Source: an uncultured Caryophanales bacterium (GTDB lineage: Bacteria > Bacillota_I > Bacilli_A > RFN20 > CAG-826). From it: DNA of 36,012 bases. Positions 14,791-22,968 of this stretch are shown here, one piece after another; positions within the stretch are counted from its first letter, which is position 1; each line of letters begins with the position of its first letter. Position numbers and translations under genes: made by a program. The notes beneath the pieces are model-generated. The model saw only the letters and a program-made list of their open reading frames with translations, made no database searches and was not told the DNA's origin. The stretch lies in assembly GCA_946409515.1 (NCBI GenBank), contig CAMJWS010000004.1, forward strand, positions 1-36,012. The letters run 5' to 3'.

Positions 14791-14819
14791 AATATACATT
14801 TTTATACATAGATATTCAA
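14791..14819 (-). promoter_or_regulatory. Promoter of the NfeD-slipin operon
   Basis: Minus-strand -35 TTGAAT (14814-14819), 17-base spacer, -10 TATATT (14791-14796). The leader is very short because the AAGGAGG site follows within about 10 bases. Confidence 0.6.
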
Positions 14820-14857
14820 TAATATTCTTTATTTATTTTAAAATTAGATGGTTGCAA

Positions 14858-14888
14858 AGAAAAAAGACGACACTTTCGCATCGTCTTT
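14858..14888 (-). terminator. Terminator of nifJ
   Basis: AAAGACGA (14888-14881) pairs with TCGTCTTT (14870-14863) on the minus strand; wobble pairs extend the stem to a GAAA tetraloop, and TTTTTTC follows. Confidence 0.9.
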
Positions 14889-14907
14889 ATTTAATTATTG
14901 TTTAGGA

Positions 14908-17900
14908 TTAGAGACCGAATTTTTTAATTCTTTCTAATCTGGCTTTCGCGTAATTTTCACACTTTGTTAAGAGTTCTTCAGCGTGAGCTGGGTTGACACG
15001 TGGAAGTTGTGAGAATCTTGTTTCAGTCATAACGAAGTCTCTAAGTTTGCTGAAGTCTGGATCCTTCATATCAAGTGTTAATGCTGGTTTACCTTCAGCT
15101 TCATTACGTGGATCGTAACGGAAGATTGGGAAGTAACCACATTCAACGGCTAATCTTTCTTGTCTCATGGAGTTAGCAAGACCGCCTTTGATACCATGGT
15201 TAGCACATGGAGCATAGCAGATGACTAATGATGGACCATCATAGCTTTCAGCTTCTTTTAAGGCCTTAATCGCAGCGACTGGGTTGGCGCCTAAGCTGAT
15301 TTGTGCAACATAGACATTACCATAGCTCATCGCGATGAGGGCTAAGTTCTTCTTCGCGGTTGTTTTACCAGAAGCGGTAAATTTAGCGATAGAACCTGTT
15401 TGAGAAGATTTGGAGGATTGACCACCAGTATTGGAGTAGACTTCTGTATCTAAGACTAAGATATTGACGTCTTCTTCGTTAGCGATAACGTGGTCTAAGC
15501 CACCGTAACCGATATCGTATGACCAACCATCACCACCGACGATCCAAACGGACTTATCGGCTAAGTCTCTTTCATAAGCTAAGACTTCTTTAACGCCTTC
15601 GTCTTTACTGGCTTTAACTAAGGCCACGAGTTCAGGAACGATTGTGCGCATTGCTTGTCTATTCTTGATATTGGCATAGTATTCATCAATCTTAGCGACT
15701 AATTCTGGTTCAAGACCACGTTCTTTAGCAGCATCTAAGATTTCGATGATAGCTTTGATCTTAGCGTTTGTAGCCACTCTCATACCATAACCGAATTCAG
15801 CGTTATCTTCGAATAAGGAGTTAGCCCAGGCAATACCTTGACCTTCTTTATCGGTGCAGAATGGAGTTAATGGAGTAGAACCACTATAGATGGAGGAACA
15901 ACCAGTTGCGTTAGCAACGAGCATATCTTTACCAAATAATTGGGAAACTAATCTGTAATATGGAGTTTCACCACAGCCAGCGCAAGCGCCAGAGATTTCC
16001 ATATATGGCATTAAGAAGCCAACGCCCTTAACACTATTTTGGATAGCGGCTGGTAATCTATCAGCCTTGTATGTGACGTGCTTATATAAGTAAGCAGCAG
16101 CATCTTCTTGTGCGAATTGTGATTTAGCTTCGACCATTTCAAGAGCGTTCTTGCCAGTCTTATTAGCCATACATTCGCTAACGCAGAGACCACAACCGAC
16201 ACAGTTACGTGGAGAAACTTGGATACGATATTTGAGGCCTTGTAAGCCTGGACCCATAGCATTGATAGCTTCTTTAGCGAGTTCAGGAGCGGCTTCGTAT
16301 TCTTTTTCATCCATTAAGATTGGACGGATCGTCGCGTGTGGACAGACGAATGCACATTGGTTACATTGGATACATGCTTCTGGGTGCCATAATGGAACTC
16401 TATCAGCAATGGAACGTCTTTCATTGAATGTGATGTCGTTTCTCATTGTGCCATCTAATAATTCATATTCCATGAATTTAGAGACTGGGAGATCATCACC
16501 ACCGAGGTTACCAATAACGGAGACATAATTATCGAAATAATCATCACCGGTTAATTGTCTTTCGGTCTTTGGTTCAAGTTTAGCCCATGATGGGTCAACT
16601 TTAACTTCTCTTAAACCTTCTGTACCAGCATCAATGGCTTTCCAGTTCATTTCGACGACGTCTTGACCTTTCTTGGCGTAGGACTTTTCGGCGAACTTCT
16701 TCATCCAATGGTTGGCATCATCATATGGCATGATGTCTTGGTTTAAATAGAAGAAGGAAGCTTGGAGAATGGTATTGGTATGTCTACCCATACCGATTTC
16801 ACCAGCAATCTTATTGGCGTCGATAACATAGAATTTCGCGCCTTTTGTGGCTAATTGATATTTGACACGGTTTGGCATCATCTTGACTAATGTTGCATCA
16901 TCCATGTCGGTATTTAATAAGAATGTACCGCCTTGTTTTAAGTTCTTTAACATATCGAACTTGAAGAGATATGTATCTAAGGAACAGGAAATAAAGTCAG
17001 CGTTTTGGACATAGTATGTACTATGGATTGGGGATTTACCGAATCTTAAGTGAGAACGGGTAACACCACCAGCTTTACGGCTATCATAAGCGAAGTAAGC
17101 TTGGGCGTATTGACCTGTGGCATCACCAATAATCTTAATAGAAGATTTGTTAGCGGAAACTGTACCATCAGAGCCTAAACCATAGAATAAGCAAGATGTG
17201 TAGTCGCCTTTAACATGGTAGTTGTTATCAACTGGGATGCTTAAGTTGGTGACATCATCGTTAATGCTAACGGTGAAGCCATTCCAACGATTGTCAGCCT
17301 TTAAGAAATCAAAGACGGCTTTCATATCTTTTGGTTGTGTATCTTTTGAAGATAAACCATAACGGCCACCTAAGACTTCGACATCGTTTAAGCCTGCAGC
17401 GTTGAAAGCAGCAACAACATCTTCATATAAAGGTTCACCAGCGGAGCCAGCTTCTTTTGTTCTATCTAAGACTGCGACGTGTTTAGCGCTCTTTGGTAAG
17501 ACGGCTAATAAGTGTTTCGCAGAGAATGGGCGATAAAGATGGACTTTGATAAGACCAAGTTTTTCGCCTTTTTTATTTAAGTCATCGATAACTTCGGTGA
17601 TGGTTTCTGTAACAGAACCCATAGCGATGATGACTCTATCAGCATTCTTATCACCATAGTATGTGAATGGAGCGTATGGACGACCGGTAAGTCTTGTGGC
17701 TTCTTTGAAATACTTTTCAGCGACTTCAATGACTTCTTCCACTTTCTTGTTTTGGGCTTCTCTACCTTGGAAGTAGATATCGTCGTTTTCCGCACCACCA
17801 CGTGTGACTGGGTGAGTATGTGGGTTTAAAGCTCTAGCTCTGAACTTTTCAACCTTATCCATTGGAAGTAATTTCTTCCATTCATTGTCATCGATGAATT

Positions 17901-18459
17901 CGACGTTTTGAATTTCGTGAGAAGTTCTGAAACCATCGAAGAAGTGACAGACTGGATATTCAGCATCGATAGCGGTTAAGTGAGCAACGTTTGTTAAGTC
18001 AGCGATTTCTTGAACACTGTGGGAACAAATCATTGCGATACCAGTTTGACGAATCGCGTAGATATCTTGGTGATCACCGAAGATGGATAAGCTACGTGTC
18101 GCTAAGCTACGAGCGGAAACGTGTAACACTGCTGGTAATAATTCACCAACCCATTTGTAGATGTTTGGAATCATTAATAATAAGCCTTGGGAAGCAGTAT
18201 ATGTAGCTGCTAAGCCACCAGCTTGAAGGACGCCGTGGACTGCACCAGAAGCACCGGCTTCGGATTGCATTTCACTAACTTTGACGACTGAGCCAAAGAA
18301 GTTTTTACGGCCTTGGGAAGCATAGACATCAATATTCTCCGCCATTGGTGAGGATGGAGTAATTGGGTAGATGCCTGCGACTTCAATATAATTGTAAGAG
18401 CCTAATGCCGCCGCGGTATTACCGTCGACAGATAGCATGGTCTTTTTAATTTCGGACAT
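14908..18459 (-). CDS. nifJ: Pyruvate:ferredoxin (flavodoxin) oxidoreductase
   Basis: Single-chain enzyme that decarboxylates pyruvate to acetyl-CoA and reduces ferredoxin or flavodoxin, typical of anaerobic fermentation. The 1183 residues cover all domains of the family in order: N-terminal pyrimidine-binding region (YPITPSSPMAE), the CoA-binding and gamma regions, a two-cluster ferredoxin domain (CIQCNQCAFVCP and CVGCGLCVSEC), and the C-terminal thiamine-diphosphate domain with cysteines CAGCGE and the metal-binding GDGWSYDIGYGG ending in YSNTGGQSSKSS. A GGAGGGA site precedes the ATG, and a strong promoter lies 29 bases further. It is transcribed alone; a Rex-like regulator gene lies just upstream. 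Confidence 0.97.
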   Translation of the reverse strand: MSEIKKTMLSVDGNTAAALGSYNYIEVAGIYPITPSSPMAENIDVYASQGRKNFFGSVVKVSEMQSEAGASGAVHGVLQAGGLAATYTASQGLLLMIPNIYKWVGELLPAVLHVSARSLATRSLSIFGDHQDIYAIRQTGIAMICSHSVQEIADLTNVAHLTAIDAEYPVCHFFDGFRTSHEIQNVEFIDDNEWKKLLPMDKVEKFRARALNPHTHPVTRGGAENDDIYFQGREAQNKKVEEVIEVAEKYFKEATRLTGRPYAPFTYYGDKNADRVIIAMGSVTETITEVIDDLNKKGEKLGLIKVHLYRPFSAKHLLAVLPKSAKHVAVLDRTKEAGSAGEPLYEDVVAAFNAAGLNDVEVLGGRYGLSSKDTQPKDMKAVFDFLKADNRWNGFTVSINDDVTNLSIPVDNNYHVKGDYTSCLFYGLGSDGTVSANKSSIKIIGDATGQYAQAYFAYDSRKAGGVTRSHLRFGKSPIHSTYYVQNADFISCSLDTYLFKFDMLKNLKQGGTFLLNTDMDDATLVKMMPNRVKYQLATKGAKFYVIDANKIAGEIGMGRHTNTILQASFFYLNQDIMPYDDANHWMKKFAEKSYAKKGQDVVEMNWKAIDAGTEGLREVKVDPSWAKLEPKTERQLTGDDYFDNYVSVIGNLGGDDLPVSKFMEYELLDGTMRNDITFNERRSIADRVPLWHPEACIQCNQCAFVCPHATIRPILMDEKEYEAAPELAKEAINAMGPGLQGLKYRIQVSPRNCVGCGLCVSECMANKTGKNALEMVEAKSQFAQEDAAAYLYKHVTYKADRLPAAIQNSVKGVGFLMPYMEISGACAGCGETPYYRLVSQLFGKDMLVANATGCSSIYSGSTPLTPFCTDKEGQGIAWANSLFEDNAEFGYGMRVATNAKIKAIIEILDAAKERGLEPELVAKIDEYYANIKNRQAMRTIVPELVALVKASKDEGVKEVLAYERDLADKSVWIVGGDGWSYDIGYGGLDHVIANEEDVNILVLDTEVYSNTGGQSSKSSQTGSIAKFTASGKTTAKKNLALIAMSYGNVYVAQISLGANPVAAIKALKEAESYDGPSLVICYAPCANHGIKGGLANSMRQERLAVECGYFPIFRYDPRNEAEGKPALTLDMKDPDFSKLRDFVMTETRFSQLPRVNPAHAEELLTKCENYAKARLERIKKFGL

Positions 18460-18487
18460 GTAAAATCCCTCCTAAAATACCGATAAT

Positions 18488-18516
18488 ATTATACGAGCAT
18501 GTATGCGCGTTTACAA
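18488..18516 (-). promoter_or_regulatory. nifJ promoter with palindromic spacer
   Basis: Minus-strand -35 TTGTAA (18511-18516), 17-base spacer, perfect -10 TATAAT (18488-18493). The spacer contains the palindrome GCAT-AC-ATGC within CGCGCATACATGCTCG, an obvious position for a repressor to block RNA polymerase. Confidence 0.8.
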
Positions 18517-18566
18517 GGACACAAATTGTTATTTTTCTGTGATATTTTTATGATGCTTTTTTATTA

Positions 18567-18579
18567 TTGACACAGTCAA
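18567..18579. promoter_or_regulatory. 13-base perfect inverted repeat upstream of nifJ
   Basis: TTGAC-ACA-GTCAA is an exact five-base inverted repeat, 51 bases upstream of the nifJ -35 box. It resembles an FNR box but the spacing is one base short, so no regulator is named. It partly abuts the upstream terminator. Confidence 0.35.
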
Positions 18580-18581
18580 AG

Positions 18582-18610
18582 AAAAACCTCTCTTCTAGCA
18601 ATCGAGAGGT
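18582..18610 (-). terminator. Terminator of the Rex-like gene
   Basis: ACCTCTC (18610-18604) pairs with GAGAGGT (18592-18586) on the minus strand, followed by TTTTC. Confidence 0.88.
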
Positions 18611-18619
18611 CATTGTTTA

Positions 18620-19042
18620 TTATTTTTTCTTTTTAAGTTCTGCTAATTCGTCATTTACGAGACGTTTGAGAACTCTTAAATCTTTTTCATTAAGAACGAG
18701 GTTACGGTCCACCATACCGGCGAAAGTCATCTTCTTATAGACGAAATCACTGACGGATTCATATTCCACCACATCTCTTTTTGTGGCGGTGACTTTATGA
18801 ATAGGAGCGGCTTTCTTATCTTCCTCTTCTTGAATATATTCCTTTATTTGAGGAATAAGGGCTAATAAATCATAAGAAGGATCCATATTTAAGATTGGGT
18901 CAAAATAGGAGAGATTCTCCGCGATGACTTCTGGATAAACACCAACGATGCGCGATAATCTTTCACAAGTCATGTATTTGACTTTGTTTTTGCTCATCGC
19001 TGTTAAATATTTTTTTAAAACAGCAACACTAGGTCCCTTCAT
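18620..19042 (-). CDS. Stand-alone Rex-like winged-helix DNA-binding protein
   Basis: The first 70 residues align by eye with the N-terminal DNA-binding domain of the redox repressor Rex: PSVAVLKKYLTAM, then MTCERLSRIVGVYPEVIAENLSYF, equivalent to the SSxxLAxxxGV...IRKDLSYFG helix pair, then LLALIPQIKEYI. The NAD(H)-binding Rossmann domain of Rex (about 215 residues in total) is missing: this protein is 140 residues with an acidic linker and a short helical tail. The glycine wing (GxxGxGY in Rex) is also replaced by DPSYDLL. The second ATG (19040-19042) is chosen because GAAGG sits nine bases before it but only three before the first. It lies immediately upstream of nifJ, with its own promoter and terminator. 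Confidence 0.75.
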   Translation of the reverse strand: MKGPSVAVLKKYLTAMSKNKVKYMTCERLSRIVGVYPEVIAENLSYFDPILNMDPSYDLLALIPQIKEYIQEEEDKKAAPIHKVTATKRDVVEYESVSDFVYKKMTFAGMVDRNLVLNEKDLRVLKRLVNDELAELKKKK

Positions 19043-19065
19043 ATGCATATACCTTCTTTTAGTAT

Positions 19066-19094
19066 ATTTTAGTGCATATTTTGCCTTTATTCAA
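19066..19094 (-). promoter_or_regulatory. Promoter of the Rex-like gene
   Basis: Minus-strand -35 TTGAAT (19089-19094), 17-base spacer, -10 TAAAAT (19066-19071). The palindrome ATATGCATAT covers the first start codon region (19041-19050). Confidence 0.6.
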
Positions 19095-19107
19095 CACCAC
19101 TAGTACG

Positions 19108-20211
19108 CTAATCGGAGTATCTAAGTAACGCATTGATAAGGCCGATGACAAAAGTAATACCTACAGTTCCAAAAACGATGGCAAACTGATAACCCTTTAA
19201 TTTGAAGTTGCGATGTAATAGACCATACAAAGTGTAGTAAGAAGCAGCGTATATAACATAGAATAATGACGATACAAGCATTGATAAGAACATTACGCTG
19301 TCCATAACCGAGCCAATAATTAAACCAATTGTGGCAAAGCCAGCGTGGAATATGATTTCTTGATATGGTTTATCACTATCTGGTTTACCCGCCCATTCAC
19401 TGGATGGATCTTTTTCAACGATAAAGGCCACAATACCTAAGGCTGCTAAAAGGATAAATTCAATAATGCATGTATAGAATGCTCCAGCGTAGTACCATTC
19501 TGAGCCATTACCAAATAGGAAGAACTCGTTATAGCATATGAATCTTTCAAATGTTTGTGCGACATACGAAATAGCGCCGATTGTTGAAGGTCCTTGTAGG
19601 AAGTTACTAGCGGTAGAAATATCTCCAGCGCTATAAACAATCACTATGTAGACGATACAGTTGACGAATGTATATCCCAAGAAAAAGGTGAGCAGAGAGT
19701 TGATGAAGACATTGCTACGTGAAATAAATAAATAAGAAATGAAATATAAGCCTGTGCCCACTACTAAACAAATGAAATACATTGGAATAAACCAGATGAA
19801 GTTTAGATAGAAAGCAGGGTTTTCGGCAATGATATAGTTTTTAGTTAATAAAGTGGCGACTTGAACACTCATAGCTAACGTAAAAGCAATGCAGATAATA
19901 ATCAAAGATGATAAGTGTTCGCCATATCTAATTCTCTTGTCTTTAAAAGCGACTTGACGATATAAATCACTTTTACCTAATGAGTAGCGATAATTCATAC
20001 CGAAGAATGGTAAAGCCGTCATAATAAGGAAGAAAGTTGAAATAAGGCTAGCAACATCACATCTTGGCATCAATGAATAATAGTAACTAGCGTACTCACT
20101 TTCAAATTCAACATTACTTGCGCTGACAAAAGCAACAGTTAGAAGCAAGACAGAAAGGACAACAAAAAGAGGGAGCTTTCTAATGATTGATAAACGTAAA
20201 TATCTTTTCAT
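19108..20211 (-). CDS. ABC-2 type permease of a YtrABC-like system
   Basis: A 367-residue integral membrane protein with about eight hydrophobic segments, starting with a basic N-terminus and one helix (LPLFVVLSVLLLTVAFVSA), then paired segments through the sequence and a final one before LLRYSD. It has no nucleotide-binding motif and no recognisable signature beyond the overall ABC-2 pattern; identity rests on context. It starts one base after the ATPase stop, and the regulator, ATPase and permease form one unit. The cargo is unknown; related GntR-ABC units respond to cell-wall antibiotics. Confidence 0.8.
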   Translation of the reverse strand: MKRYLRLSIIRKLPLFVVLSVLLLTVAFVSASNVEFESEYASYYYSLMPRCDVASLISTFFLIMTALPFFGMNYRYSLGKSDLYRQVAFKDKRIRYGEHLSSLIIICIAFTLAMSVQVATLLTKNYIIAENPAFYLNFIWFIPMYFICLVVGTGLYFISYLFISRSNVFINSLLTFFLGYTFVNCIVYIVIVYSAGDISTASNFLQGPSTIGAISYVAQTFERFICYNEFFLFGNGSEWYYAGAFYTCIIEFILLAALGIVAFIVEKDPSSEWAGKPDSDKPYQEIIFHAGFATIGLIIGSVMDSVMFLSMLVSSLFYVIYAASYYTLYGLLHRNFKLKGYQFAIVFGTVGITFVIGLINALLRYSD

Positions 20212-20212
20212 A

Positions 20213-21088
20213 TTATTTGTTCTCCTTTCTTGCGTCGAGCATTTCTAAGGCAATCAACTCATCGGGGTCGATGGCGATCTTTTCTAAAAGAATGACATCC
20301 ATCTTGTTGCGGATAATGCTTTCATCGATTTCATCGTGGAAAACAACATTGCACAATGAACCCACTTTCTTGAAAGATAAGACGCGATATGAAAGTGCTT
20401 CTAAATCTTTTTGTTCCAGTTGGCCTTTGACAAGAATTTGATATTTCACAAAGTTCTCACCAAGATGTTCAACGTCGCCGTTCTTGCCGACTCGGCCTTT
20501 GGAAAGAAGAATGAAACTATCGCATAATCTTTCTAATGAAGAAATGTTGTGGGAGGAAACAATGTACGTCTTTTTATCCGCATCTTTGATAATTTCCTCT
20601 CTAACTGTTGCTAGGACTAGCGGATCTAGTCCGTCAAACGCCTCATCTAATAAGGCGTATTTAGCGTTACTTGAAAGCGCAATAGCGATAAATAACTGTC
20701 TTCTCATGCCTTTAGAATAGGTAGAAACTTTTCTATCTATTGGTAATGAGAGTTTATTCATGATTTCCATGAATTTATCTTTATCTAAATCAAATAATGT
20801 TGAATAAAATTCAAATGTTTGCATCACTGCGGAGTTATGTGGAGCAGCGGGATTATCAGGAAGGAAGAAAACATCTTTCTTGGCTCTGATATCGTTATTC
20901 TTAATACCATCTATAATGATTTCACCACTATCTGGTTGATAAACATCACTGATTAGTCTTAATAATGTGGATTTACCCGCACCATTTTCGCCGATTAGAC
21001 CATTAATACCGGAGTTGACAGTTATTGATAAATCGTCGACCGCTCGTACAGAACCAAACGTCTTAACTAGATTTTTAATTTCAATCAT
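20213..21088 (-). CDS. ABC transporter ATP-binding protein
   Basis: A 291-residue ABC ATPase: Walker A GENGAGKST at residues 33-41, signature YSKGMRRQL (the variant typical of ABC-2 exporter ATPases such as YtrB), Walker B ALLDEAFDGLDP, and switch histidine in VSSHNISSLE. The C-terminal 80 residues are the extra domain found in this subgroup. It overlaps the GntR gene by eight bases and is followed after one base by the permease gene, so the three are translated together. It powers the membrane partner at the inner face of the membrane. Confidence 0.95.
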   Translation of the reverse strand: MIEIKNLVKTFGSVRAVDDLSITVNSGINGLIGENGAGKSTLLRLISDVYQPDSGEIIIDGIKNNDIRAKKDVFFLPDNPAAPHNSAVMQTFEFYSTLFDLDKDKFMEIMNKLSLPIDRKVSTYSKGMRRQLFIAIALSSNAKYALLDEAFDGLDPLVLATVREEIIKDADKKTYIVSSHNISSLERLCDSFILLSKGRVGKNGDVEHLGENFVKYQILVKGQLEQKDLEALSYRVLSFKKVGSLCNVVFHDEIDESIIRNKMDVILLEKIAIDPDELIALEMLDARKENK

Positions 21089-21407
21089 TGTCTATTTCCT
21101 CCAATTCTTTAATAATCTCTTCTTTGCTATATCCTTTATTAATAATTTCTTTTAGTTCACTTCTAAGAGCGGCATATCGATCCACCTTATTTTTATGAAC
21201 ATAGAAACCTTTTTTCGGAATAGATACTAGATAACCATCTTCCACCATTAAAGAGAAGGCTCTTTGCACTGTGTTAGGATTAGCGCTATAAGCTAGCCCC
21301 ACTTCTCTAACTGAAGGCATGGCATCTCCTTCTTTAAATGCGCCCATATCAATAAGGCGTTCATACATTTCTTTGATTTGGATAAAGATCGGTTTTTTGT
21401 CGTTCAT
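21081..21407 (-). CDS. GntR-family regulator, YtrA subfamily
   Basis: A short 108-residue GntR protein: winged helix with GDAMPSVREVGLAYSANPNTVQRAFSLMVEDGYLVSIPKKGFYV, followed only by a short two-helix tail (LRSELKEIINKGYSKEEIIKELEE). Lack of a ligand domain and the downstream ABC genes place it in the YtrA subfamily, which represses its own transporter operon until the inducer is present. It has no visible ribosome site; the predicted leader is only about 16-20 bases, so initiation may be near-leaderless. Tandem nine-base repeats lie directly upstream. Confidence 0.92.
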   Translation of the reverse strand: MNDKKPIFIQIKEMYERLIDMGAFKEGDAMPSVREVGLAYSANPNTVQRAFSLMVEDGYLVSIPKKGFYVHKNKVDRYAALRSELKEIINKGYSKEEIIKELEEIDND

Positions 21408-21410
21408 AAT

Positions 21411-21456
21411 CTGTATTAACTGTATTAATTGTATGTAGACAGATTTGATTTGTAAA
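21411..21456 (-). promoter_or_regulatory. GntR operon promoter with tandem nine-base repeats
   Basis: Minus-strand -35 TTTACA (21451-21456), 17-base spacer, -10 TACAAT (21428-21433). Two exact nine-base copies of CTGTATTAA (plus strand, 21411-21419 and 21420-21428) are followed by a degenerate third (TTGTATGTA, 21429-21437), covering the -10 and start site. Such placement suits an autoregulated repressor. Confidence 0.6.
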
Positions 21457-21494
21457 TAGCTAAAAAGAAAAAACTATTAAAAATGAAGAAAAAT

Positions 21495-21520
21495 AAGAAA
21501 AACCCTCGATTTTTTCGAGG
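21495..21520 (-). terminator. Terminator of the sigma/anti-sigma operon
   Basis: CCTCGA (21520-21515) and TCGAGG (21509-21504) form the stem with an A-rich loop on the minus strand, followed by GTTTTTCTT. Confidence 0.85.
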
Positions 21521-21533
21521 ATTTATCTTGTTA

Positions 21534-22421
21534 TTAAGCTTGCCTAATGTAGGTGTTACCGTCTTTTATAAATTGGTAATTTCCATCCACTAGTCTGATA
21601 TCTGTTTGTCTAGTAACTAATTTGTTTTTCTTCACTTCTTCAGTGTAGTTAATAGAAATGTTTTCTTTATTATATTTAATGACATAGCAATCGATATTCT
21701 TATCGTCTTTTGCGGTATGTTCCACCATGGTAGCGTCTTCTTTGACTTCAATGGTATTACCATTATCCGCTTTATAGGTACCAAGGAATGGCATTCTGCC
21801 CCAAATGGAATCTGTTTGTGCATCCCACTGCTCTTGATTGATAGCAACAGTATTATCTTTTAGAGACATTTTTATTTCAGCGGTACGTTCATCAGCGAAG
21901 TGGACTGTCGCGATATTATATTGTTCTTGTTTAGTGTCATACATAGCGTTACCACGTTCATCATAAGCCTGTTGACCGCGGAAATTTAATACTGGTGTTT
22001 TAATGTCTTTAGTTTCTGTATTAGCGAATTCTAACCAGCCTTCTTCCACGACTTCACCTAAGACAATATGCACTGCATGATAGTTATGGAGGATGCCTTT
22101 TTGATTATCAGGATTCTTCATATCAGTGATTTGCCAGAATGAGAGATAAATGCCATATTTACCAGCGAATGGACTGATATATCTATCTTCTAACTCTCTA
22201 ATACGGGCGTTTTCATTATTGATTCTAGCGTTATTTCTAAGGAAGGTGGTTAAAGCAACCGCACCAATGACGGAACAAGCTAAAGCGGCACTAAAGATAG
22301 GAACGAAGAGGTTCTTTCTTGGAGCGGGTTTGATAGGCGCTGTATTTTTGATGAAAGAAGGATCGGTAATTAACTTATCGAAACTCTTATAGGCTTTTTC
22401 TTTTAACTTTTGTTTAAACAT
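21534..22421 (-). CDS. Single-pass membrane protein, probable anti-sigma partner
   Basis: A 295-residue protein with about 37 cytoplasmic residues, one membrane helix (about 38-61, LFVPIFSAALACSVIGAVALTTF), then a large extracytoplasmic domain that is strand-rich (GKYGIYLSFWQITDM, HAVHIVLGEVVEEGWLEF, KMSLKDNTVAINQEQWD, FLGTYKADNGNTIEV). It overlaps the ECF sigma gene by eight bases, the usual place for an anti-sigma factor. It has no zinc HxxxCxxC motif and the cytoplasmic part is very short, so a direct sigma-binding domain is not evident. The outer domain may sense an envelope signal. I do not recognise a family. Confidence 0.7.
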   Translation of the reverse strand: MFKQKLKEKAYKSFDKLITDPSFIKNTAPIKPAPRKNLFVPIFSAALACSVIGAVALTTFLRNNARINNENARIRELEDRYISPFAGKYGIYLSFWQITDMKNPDNQKGILHNYHAVHIVLGEVVEEGWLEFANTETKDIKTPVLNFRGQQAYDERGNAMYDTKQEQYNIATVHFADERTAEIKMSLKDNTVAINQEQWDAQTDSIWGRMPFLGTYKADNGNTIEVKEDATMVEHTAKDDKNIDCYVIKYNKENISINYTEEVKKNKLVTRQTDIRLVDGNYQFIKDGNTYIRQA

Positions 22422-22914
22422 ACCTTAACTCCTTTTTTAGCTTATCTTTAGCTTGCTTATAGATTAATCTCGCGGTACTTGATGGAATTCCCGTCTCCTT
22501 AGTGATTTCATCCCATGTCATCTCAAATATCGCTTTATAGTAGACCACAATGACTTCCTTATTAGATAAGAGAGGTTCAAGGATGTTAAGAACATCATTG
22601 TTCTTATCGCTTTCCCCATACATCTCATCAATAAGCTCTGATTTAACGAGATGGCTATCTTTTCTAATAAAATTAATAGCCTCGTTTTTAGCGACAGTAC
22701 AAATGAACTGTTTTAAGCCATCGGGATTTTTAACACTTTCTCTACTTTGTAGAACTTTTAAGAAAGTATCGCTGAGGATGTCATTACAGTCATCTTGGTT
22801 TTTAACGTAAGTGGCAATCACAAAATATGCCAGGTTACGATATTCCCTGTACACCATTTCAGTAGCTTCTTCTTGTCCTAGAAGAAAATCATTGAATGTT
22901 TGTTTTGTGATCAT
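22414..22914 (-). CDS. ECF sigma-70 factor
   Basis: A 166-residue extracytoplasmic-function sigma factor containing only regions 2 and 4. Region 2 is AYFVIATYVKNQDDCNDILSDTFLKVLQ, with the RNA-polymerase and -10 binding elements; region 4 is SNKEVIVVYYKAIFEMTWDEITKETGIPSSTARLIYKQAKDKLKKEL, the -35-binding HTH. The ATG has a GAGGAAG ribosome site. It overlaps the membrane protein gene downstream (22414-22421) and is preceded by a candidate ECF promoter of its own, suggesting autoregulation. Regulon unknown; the upstream lipoprotein may be part of the same unit. Confidence 0.93.
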   Translation of the reverse strand: MITKQTFNDFLLGQEEATEMVYREYRNLAYFVIATYVKNQDDCNDILSDTFLKVLQSRESVKNPDGLKQFICTVAKNEAINFIRKDSHLVKSELIDEMYGESDKNNDVLNILEPLLSNKEVIVVYYKAIFEMTWDEITKETGIPSSTARLIYKQAKDKLKKELRYV

Positions 22915-22936
22915 TACTTCCTCAGTTTCTTAGGAC

Positions 22937-22962
22937 CACGTTTGCGCGGTAAAAATGTTGTA
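22937..22962 (-). promoter_or_regulatory. Candidate ECF-type autoregulatory promoter
   Basis: Minus-strand TACAAC (22957-22962), 16 bases, CGTG (22937-22940). Bacillus ECF promoters have a -35 with AAC, a spacing of about 16 and a -10 starting CGT, so geometry and core bases fit. The -10 lies 22 bases before the sigma ATG, leaving room for the GAGGAAG site. Confidence 0.5.
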
Positions 22963-22968
22963 ATGTAG

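Noticed and set aside
18567..18579. FNR box upstream of nifJ
   Set aside because: The half-sites match but the spacing is one base short of TTGA-N6-TCAA, and no FNR-type gene is in the window.
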